DNA of 36,956 nt, taken from the NCBI GenBank assembly GCA_019634365.1, contig JAHQVM010000124.1, positions 1-36,956 on the forward strand. Reading direction: 5' to 3'. The position numbers and the translations under genes are program-made. This stretch comes from Flavobacteriaceae bacterium (lineage in GTDB: Bacteria; Bacteroidota; Bacteroidia; Flavobacteriales; Flavobacteriaceae). Of the stretch, positions 32,291-36,956 are shown one piece after another (the first letter of the stretch is position 1; each line of letters opens with the position of its first letter). Under the pieces are notes generated by a model. That model did not search any database, was not told the DNA's origin, and worked only from the letters and a program-made list of their open reading frames with translations.

Positions 32291-33295
32291 TTAATGGATA
32301 CTTCCGGATTTGTCCTTTAAAGATATGGGTTTTTCATTCCGAAATACCGAGAGAATTTCAGACATAATGGAAATGGATATTTCCTGTGCCGTCTCGGCAC
32401 CAATATTTATTCCCGCTGGACCATGAATGGCGTCCAAAAAGGTGTCTTCCAGATCGCCATATTTTTCAATAAGTTCATGCAGTAAACGCTCCCGTCTTCT
32501 GGCGGGCCCCAGCAAACCTATGTAAGTCAGTTTCTTGTCCCGCAATACTGACAAGTATTTCAAATCCTTAACAAAACTATGTGCCATGAGTACCACAGCA
32601 GTTTGGGGATCAAATGCCAGTTGATCGAACTCCTGTTCTGTAATGCCCAAATACGAATGAGCACCAGGAAAGTATGAAATGTCTTTAGGGTCATCGGGAG
32701 GCGCGACGACCGTAACCTCCCATCCAGCGCCTGAGGCAAATTTTGTGAGCTCCACGGCATCATGTTCACTGCCCACAATAATAAGCCGGAACGCCTTTAG
32801 GACCTGTTGTGTAAAAAGGTCTAAGTCTTCCACCTCTGAATAAGTTGATAGTTTGAAGGATCCTTCAGGAAAAATAATTCTACTTCCTCCACGAAAGCGA
32901 TGCGTTTCTTTGATTGAGTACAAACTTTCAATGGAGAACTCGGATCGGGACGCTTTCAGATTTTCAAAAGCATCGAAAAAACCATCTTGGGGTTCAAAAA
33001 GTTCAATGAGTACATATAGGATTCCTTCACACCCTAATCGAACGCGGCCATCGTACATCATGAGTTTGGGCTTTCCATCTTTCAAAACACTTTGTGATTG
33101 CTTCTGTACTTCTTTTTCTACACAACCTCCGCTCACAGCACCAACCATGGTTCCGTCTTCGCACACAAGCATTCTAACTCCAGGTCTGCGGTAAGAAGAT
33201 CCTTGGAGGGCCACCACAGAGACAAACGCGCATTTAATTCCTTTTCTTCTGGCGTTTTGGGCATGCCTAATAATTTGATTTATTTCGTGGAGCAT
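32291..33295 (-). CDS. XdhC/CoxI family molybdenum hydroxylase maturation protein
   Basis: 334 residues from the ATG at 33293-33295 (MLHEINQIIRHAQNARR); a longer in-frame start at 33355 is less natural. The N-terminal XdhC_CoxI domain has VVALQGSSYRRPGVRMLVCEDGTMVGAVSGGCVE, and the C-terminal Rossmann-like XdhC_C domain has RLIIVGSEHDAVELTKFA and HGPAGINIGAETAQEISISI. XdhC binds the Mo cofactor, oversees its sulfuration and hands it to the large subunit. Together with the MocA-like gene it forms a two-gene maturation unit for the IorAB-like enzyme. The assignment is secure at the family level. Confidence 0.93.
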   Translation of the reverse strand: MLHEINQIIRHAQNARRKGIKCAFVSVVALQGSSYRRPGVRMLVCEDGTMVGAVSGGCVEKEVQKQSQSVLKDGKPKLMMYDGRVRLGCEGILYVLIELFEPQDGFFDAFENLKASRSEFSIESLYSIKETHRFRGGSRIIFPEGSFKLSTYSEVEDLDLFTQQVLKAFRLIIVGSEHDAVELTKFASGAGWEVTVVAPPDDPKDISYFPGAHSYLGITEQEFDQLAFDPQTAVVLMAHSFVKDLKYLSVLRDKKLTYIGLLGPARRRERLLHELIEKYGDLEDTFLDAIHGPAGINIGAETAQEISISIMSEILSVFRNEKPISLKDKSGSIH

Positions 33296-33435
33296 TGGTT
33301 GTCTTTGGATTTTCTGAAATTGAAAATACGAGCATTTCGGATAATGAACAAACACTTTTGGAAAGCTTTGGGAATTGTATCACTCCTTGGCAAGTAGCTT
33401 CTCGATGATTTTTAACTTGCCCTGTATGGGTGCAA

Positions 33436-34422
33436 TCAGTTTTCTTTCTTCGCTTCTTTCCTTTGGACCCGCTCCTGTTTTTTAAAATATCTTCGAAACA
33501 GAAAGTTATGCCGCAAGGCCTCCATGTTTTCATTAAATCGTTTTGTACTTTCTTTAATGTTAATTAACGTGGCGTCCAACTGACGTACTACCAAGGTGTC
33601 GGTTGTTAAATAGGATAGTGCTCCATTACCATTTTCGATCTCATCCACGATGTTTTCAACACTATTTCCAATTTCGTTCAGACGTTCGCCAAGTGTGACT
33701 AGTTGGGTTAGTGAATGCCTTATTTTATTGCCTTCAATACTATCGGTAAGCAGAATGCCGGCAGCACTATTTTCCATATCTATGGCCGAAATTTTGGTTT
33801 CAAGGTCCGCAATCATCTGTGAGGTATTGGTACTGGCAATCTTTAATTGGTAGATGCTCGCTTTAAGATCTTGTGCCAGCCGTTTGTCTCTAATCAACAT
33901 CCCCAAGGTACCGTCTCCATTCAATATTTCAGTAGTGATCTTTAAAAGGTCGGCAGTAAGTAAAGCCGCATTTTCGTTGGTGACATTTAAGGTGGTAAGC
34001 ATATCTTCGGAACCTATACGGCTAAAGCTGGAAATAGTATCGCCTTTGGCAATGGAAGCCGATGAACCCTCTCTTGGAATTATGTTGATGATCATGTTAC
34101 CCACCAAACCATCTGATCCGATGGTGGCTACGGCATTCTTTTTTATAAATTGCGTCTCACTGGAGCGAAGTAGCATGCGAACCAAAATGAGTGTATCCGA
34201 TTGAATTTGAATGCTGTTAACAGTACCTACATCAATTCCTGAATAGCGAACGTTATTTCCTACCTGCAACCCATTTACATTCCTGAATTTAGAATAGAGA
34301 TCGATATTTTTTGTGAAAAGGTGTTGCCGGTTACCGATAAAATATAATGCAGCCGTTAGTAATAAAGTTCCTAGGACGACAAATACGCCCAGTCGTATGA
34401 TTTGTGATTTTTTCTTGCTCAT
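33436..34422 (-). CDS. mlaD: MlaD-like MCE-domain lipid transport protein
   Basis: A 328-residue periplasmic protein anchored by one N-terminal helix (LGVFVVLGTLLLTAALYFIG). The MCE domain spans about residues 35-115, with VNGLQVGNNVRYSGIDVGTVNSI and a DGLVGNMIINI core. Beyond it is a long helical, partly coiled region (120-300), typical of the longer MlaD forms in Bacteroidota, and a Lys-rich end (FKKQERVQRKEAKKEN). MlaD ferries phospholipids between the inner membrane ABC complex and the outer membrane system. It follows mlaF by 3 bases. Confidence 0.92.
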   Translation of the reverse strand: MSKKKSQIIRLGVFVVLGTLLLTAALYFIGNRQHLFTKNIDLYSKFRNVNGLQVGNNVRYSGIDVGTVNSIQIQSDTLILVRMLLRSSETQFIKKNAVATIGSDGLVGNMIINIIPREGSSASIAKGDTISSFSRIGSEDMLTTLNVTNENAALLTADLLKITTEILNGDGTLGMLIRDKRLAQDLKASIYQLKIASTNTSQMIADLETKISAIDMENSAAGILLTDSIEGNKIRHSLTQLVTLGERLNEIGNSVENIVDEIENGNGALSYLTTDTLVVRQLDATLINIKESTKRFNENMEALRHNFLFRRYFKKQERVQRKEAKKEN

Positions 34423-34425
34423 ATC

Positions 34426-35178
34426 TCAATGTTTAAAGAAGGCTTTTACCTTTGGATCATGGGATCTTATAAGTTCTTGATAAGTTCCCTCAGCATAGTT
34501 AATTCCATCTATTAATAGGATGATTCTATTGGAGATAACCCGGGCGCAGTCCACATCATGGGTTATGATTAATGATGAGGTATCGTATTGGGTCTGGATC
34601 TGTCGCATTAGGGCAATGATTTCCTTTGCCGTTATGGGGTCTAAACCTGTGGTAGGTTCGTCATAGAGAATAATTTTTGGTTTCATGATGAGTGCCCTAG
34701 CCAAGGCGACCCTTCGTTTCATCCCACCAGAAAGTTCACTTGGCATGAGGTCTATGGCATCCTCCAGACCAACATTTTTTAAAGCCTCGAGGATAAGCTC
34801 ATCGTTACTTTGTTTGAAATTGAGCTTCTTTTTGTGTCGCCGTAGCGGAAATTCCAGGTTTTCCTTTACGGTCATAGAATCATATAAAGCACTCCCTTGA
34901 AACAGAAAACCAATTTCGGTTCTCAATAGGTCAAGTTCAACTTGCCCCAAGGTGACAATACTTTTGTTATTTATCTGGATGGATCCAGAATCGGCTTGCA
35001 TGAGTCCTACCAAACATTTGATCATGACCGATTTACCCGAACCGGATTTTCCCATTACAACCAGATTTTCGCCCTTGTTCAGAACTAAATTGAAACCTCT
35101 CAAAACATGATTATCTCCAAAGCTTTTGCGCAAGTCTTTGATTTCTAAAACGGGTTGTATTTGGGTTGGTTTTTCCAT
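34426..35178 (-). CDS. mlaF: MlaF-like ABC ATPase for lipid transport
   Basis: 250 residues from the ATG at 35176-35178 (MEKPTQIQPVLEIKDLRKSFG), which follows the mlaE stop by one base; the in-frame start at 35217 would overlap mlaE and is rejected. Walker A is VMGKSGSGKSVMIKCLVG, the Q-loop is IGFLFQGSALYDSMTV (the ALYDSMTV form is typical of MlaF), the signature is ELSGGMKRRVALARAL, Walker B is IILYDEPTTGLDP and the switch is LIITHDVD. It energises the MlaFED complex. Confidence 0.94.
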   Translation of the reverse strand: MEKPTQIQPVLEIKDLRKSFGDNHVLRGFNLVLNKGENLVVMGKSGSGKSVMIKCLVGLMQADSGSIQINNKSIVTLGQVELDLLRTEIGFLFQGSALYDSMTVKENLEFPLRRHKKKLNFKQSNDELILEALKNVGLEDAIDLMPSELSGGMKRRVALARALIMKPKIILYDEPTTGLDPITAKEIIALMRQIQTQYDTSSLIITHDVDCARVISNRIILLIDGINYAEGTYQELIRSHDPKVKAFFKH

Positions 35179-35179
35179 A

Positions 35180-35962
35180 CTATATTTCAAAGAAAATGTC
35201 GGATATGAATACGGCAATAAAGTCTACAATAAATAATAACATAGAAGCATAAACCACAGCAGAGTTGGAAGCTTCCCCAACACCCAAAGTTCCCTTTTTA
35301 CAATGATACCCCTTGTAGCATCCTACCAAACCAATAACAAAGCCAAAGAAAAAAGATTTTATTGTTGCAGGTAATAGATCTCCAAAAGAGAGCGCATTGA
35401 ATACTTTGTTGAAGTAAAGGGTAAAGGAAACGCCTCCCTTGAGGTTTTCCACAAGGGCAGAACCCAATAAGGCAATGAAGTCTCCAAATACAATGAGCAA
35501 TGGAATCATCAAAGTGGTAGCTGTAATTCGAGTGATGACCAGGTATTTAAAGGGATTTGTTCCCGATACTTCCATCGCGTCAATCTGCTCGGTTACTTTC
35601 ATAGAGCCCAATTCGGCACCAATACCAGATCCGATTTTTCCTGCACAAATCAATGCCGTAATCACGGGACCAATTTCCCGAACAATGGAAATACTTACCA
35701 TGGACGGCATCCATGACTCTGCGCCAAATTCCATTAGCGTGGGACGCGATTGGAGTGTAAAAACAAGTCCAAGGATGAATCCTGTAACCCCCACCAACAG
35801 TAAGGATCTATTACCAATGGTGTAACATTGATTTAGTAATTCCCGAAATTCATAGGGTCCCCTAAATACCTCGCGGAAATAGCGTACAGCGAAAAGTGAC
35901 ATGTCGCCCACTTCGAAGAAAAAGCCCGAAATTCTTCCGGAAAAGGTGAGTTTATGGCTCAT
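35180..35962 (-). CDS. mlaE: MlaE-like permease for lipid transport
   Basis: A 260-residue inner-membrane permease with an amphipathic N-terminus and five to six helices. The diagnostic family stretch is REIGPVITALICAGKIGSGIGAELGSMKVTEQIDAMEVSG, followed by PFKYLVITRITATTLMIPLL and GYHCKKGTLGVGEASNSAVVYAS. It is the first gene of the leftward mlaE-mlaF-mlaD unit. The upstream spacer separates it from the divergent SGNH gene. Confidence 0.94.
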   Translation of the reverse strand: MSHKLTFSGRISGFFFEVGDMSLFAVRYFREVFRGPYEFRELLNQCYTIGNRSLLLVGVTGFILGLVFTLQSRPTLMEFGAESWMPSMVSISIVREIGPVITALICAGKIGSGIGAELGSMKVTEQIDAMEVSGTNPFKYLVITRITATTLMIPLLIVFGDFIALLGSALVENLKGGVSFTLYFNKVFNALSFGDLLPATIKSFFFGFVIGLVGCYKGYHCKKGTLGVGEASNSAVVYASMLLFIVDFIAVFISDIFFEI

Positions 35963-36219
35963 AGGGTCCGAATTATGGATTAAATTTAGTAGGATGAGGA
36001 AGAACGGGAAATGACGGAAATCAGTAAAAAGAGAGCCTGTGTTCCATGGATTAGCTGGATTTTCGTTTAAGTAAGCCTTGCTGTTTACGCTCGATTCGTG
36101 TCAGTGTCTTATAATTTCAGGCTTTTGGATAATAGCCAATATCAATATTTGCAGACTTCATATCAATTCTTTTAAGATAAAGGATATATCGAGGTATTTT
36201 TCGCACTCAAGAATTTCTA
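35963..36219. other. Divergent spacer between mlaE and the SGNH gene
   Basis: 257 bases with no coding signal I trust. AATATTTG near 36149 is close to a -7 element facing right, but its spacing to an upstream TTTG is short, so the promoter of the SGNH gene is only suggested. No repeats or hairpins stand out. Confidence 0.4.
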
Positions 36220-36879
36220 ATGAATACGATTAAGATCCTTTGGATACTATTGGCTTTGGTATCTTGCTCTACAGATGATTCTCAAGATCGTTCTACCGGA
36301 AGTAACTCCGGAACTGGTACTGGAAATACCTCTCAAGTCTATGATTTTTCGGTCCTGTTCATAGGAAATAGTCTGACCTATTCGAATTCCCTTCCTACGA
36401 TGGTAGTAGACGAAGCATTGAATAGGGGCGTACGCATTGAAACAAGATCTGTAGCCTTGCTCAACTATGCTTTGATCGATCATTGGAACGATGGGATGAT
36501 CCAATCTCTCATTGCCACAGGAGACTATGATTTTGCGGTGGTACAACAAGGGCCTTCTTCTCAGCCCGTGGGTCGATCTTTACTGATCGATTACGGCCAA
36601 AGAATTAAAACATTGTGCGATGTCCACGACACGCAGCTTGCATTTTTTATGGTTTGGCCTTCGCTTTCCTATTATGATACATTTCCGGGGGTTATTCAGA
36701 ATTATACCGATGCGGCTGCACTAACAGGATCCTTGCTCTGCCCAGTGGGAAGAGAGTGGAAAACCTATCAGGATAGCACGGGTGATTATAGTTATTACGG
36801 ACCGGACGGATTTCATCCATCGGTGGCAGGAAGTCGTTTTGCTGCTTCTATAATAGCCGGTACTTTATTTAATTTTTAA
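36220..36879 (+). CDS. SGNH/GDSL hydrolase-like lipoprotein
   Basis: 219 residues with a short lipoprotein signal (LWILLALVSCSTDD; lipobox LVSC) and a Ser/Gly/Thr-rich linker at 20-40. The hydrolase core shows block I FIGNSLTYSN (nucleophile Ser in GNSLT), a GPSSQP segment at the block III place, and block V DGFHPSVAGSRFAA (Asp-x-x-His). SGNH proteins act as esterases or lipases on acylated sugars or lipids at the cell surface. The Asn of block III (GxND) is not apparent, so the oxyanion site may be atypical. No operon partner is visible; the window ends 77 bases later. Confidence 0.85.
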   Translation: MNTIKILWILLALVSCSTDDSQDRSTGSNSGTGTGNTSQVYDFSVLFIGNSLTYSNSLPTMVVDEALNRGVRIETRSVALLNYALIDHWNDGMIQSLIATGDYDFAVVQQGPSSQPVGRSLLIDYGQRIKTLCDVHDTQLAFFMVWPSLSYYDTFPGVIQNYTDAAALTGSLLCPVGREWKTYQDSTGDYSYYGPDGFHPSVAGSRFAASIIAGTLFNF

Positions 36880-36956
36880 AGGAAACGATCCCGCAGTCCA
36901 ATTCGAAAATTTGTCCGGACATCGAACTGCTCTTTTCCGAAAGTAGAAAACTTGCC
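36880..36956. other. Window end, no feature seen
   Basis: The last 77 bases show no hairpin or open frame I can support. Confidence 0.4.

Noticed and set aside
33267-33533. An 88-codon frame bridging the end of mlaD and the XdhC gene, and an inverted repeat GGCAAGT/ACTTGCC at 33389-33421
   Set aside because: The frame overlaps mlaD out of register without any domain. The inverted repeat has a 19-nt spacer and no T-tract, so neither a gene nor a terminator is supported.
1-36956. CRISPR arrays, rRNA genes, insertion sequences with transposases, prophage genes
   Set aside because: No regularly spaced repeats, rRNA-like sequence, transposase motifs or phage structural genes were seen.

Overview
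The window looks like a chromosomal segment of an aerobic to microaerobic member of the Bacteroidota, most likely family Flavobacteriaceae. The reasons are the fused CcoN-CcoO cbb3 oxidase, the folP / DUF1599 / BT_3928-type / tpiA / prmA / clpS gene order, Bacteroidota-type promoters (TTTG, about 20 nt, TAnnTTTG), weak Shine-Dalgarno signals, HEIGH-type lipoprotein peptidase and GIY-YIG genes, and AT-rich spacers. This is inferred from gene content; no search was run.

Layout. 1-2500 is an accessory stretch: the N-terminal part of an ECF sigma factor cut by the window edge, an orphan gene bracketed by two large palindromic elements whose ends resemble integron attC cores, a third nested palindrome, and a tyrosine recombinase. 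2560-8770 is a housekeeping block: folP diverges from a six-gene series (DUF1599 protein, DoxX-DUF6624 fusion, lone oligopeptide-type ABC permease, tpiA, prmA, clpS). 8850-10500 holds a HEIGH metallopeptidase lipoprotein and then an unusual arrangement in which a small GIY-YIG endonuclease gene lies between a tRNA promoter and tRNA-Arg(ACG). The tRNA 5' end is present twice, and the ORF runs into the tRNA gene.

10505-16715 is a leftward operon of two ABC exporter-like modules, one with a permease fused to an M1 metallopeptidase. It diverges from a membrane-anchored LytTR regulator (16860-17735). 17790-28830 is a respiratory island: a small membrane protein plus hemN read rightward, convergent with ccoS-ccoNO-ccoQ-ccoP-ccoG-ccoH-SafE-small membrane protein, with the copper P-type ATPase ccoI upstream. 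Three transcription units of this island carry the same promoter design: a TGAC-N4-GTCA dyad followed by a TAnnTTTG-like -7 element, with 23 nt between them in all three. This is a compact candidate FNR/CRP-type regulon.

29047-33295 encodes a periplasmic-type isoquinoline-oxidoreductase-like molybdenum hydroxylase (small 2Fe-2S and large Mo subunits), convergent with a MocA-like cytidylyltransferase and an XdhC-like insertion factor. 33436-35962 is an mlaE-mlaF-mlaD lipid transport operon read leftward. 36220-36879 is an SGNH-hydrolase-like lipoprotein.

The most unusual items are the GIY-YIG/tRNA-Arg arrangement, the palindrome-bracketed cassette beside a tyrosine recombinase, and the three-promoter operator set with fixed geometry.
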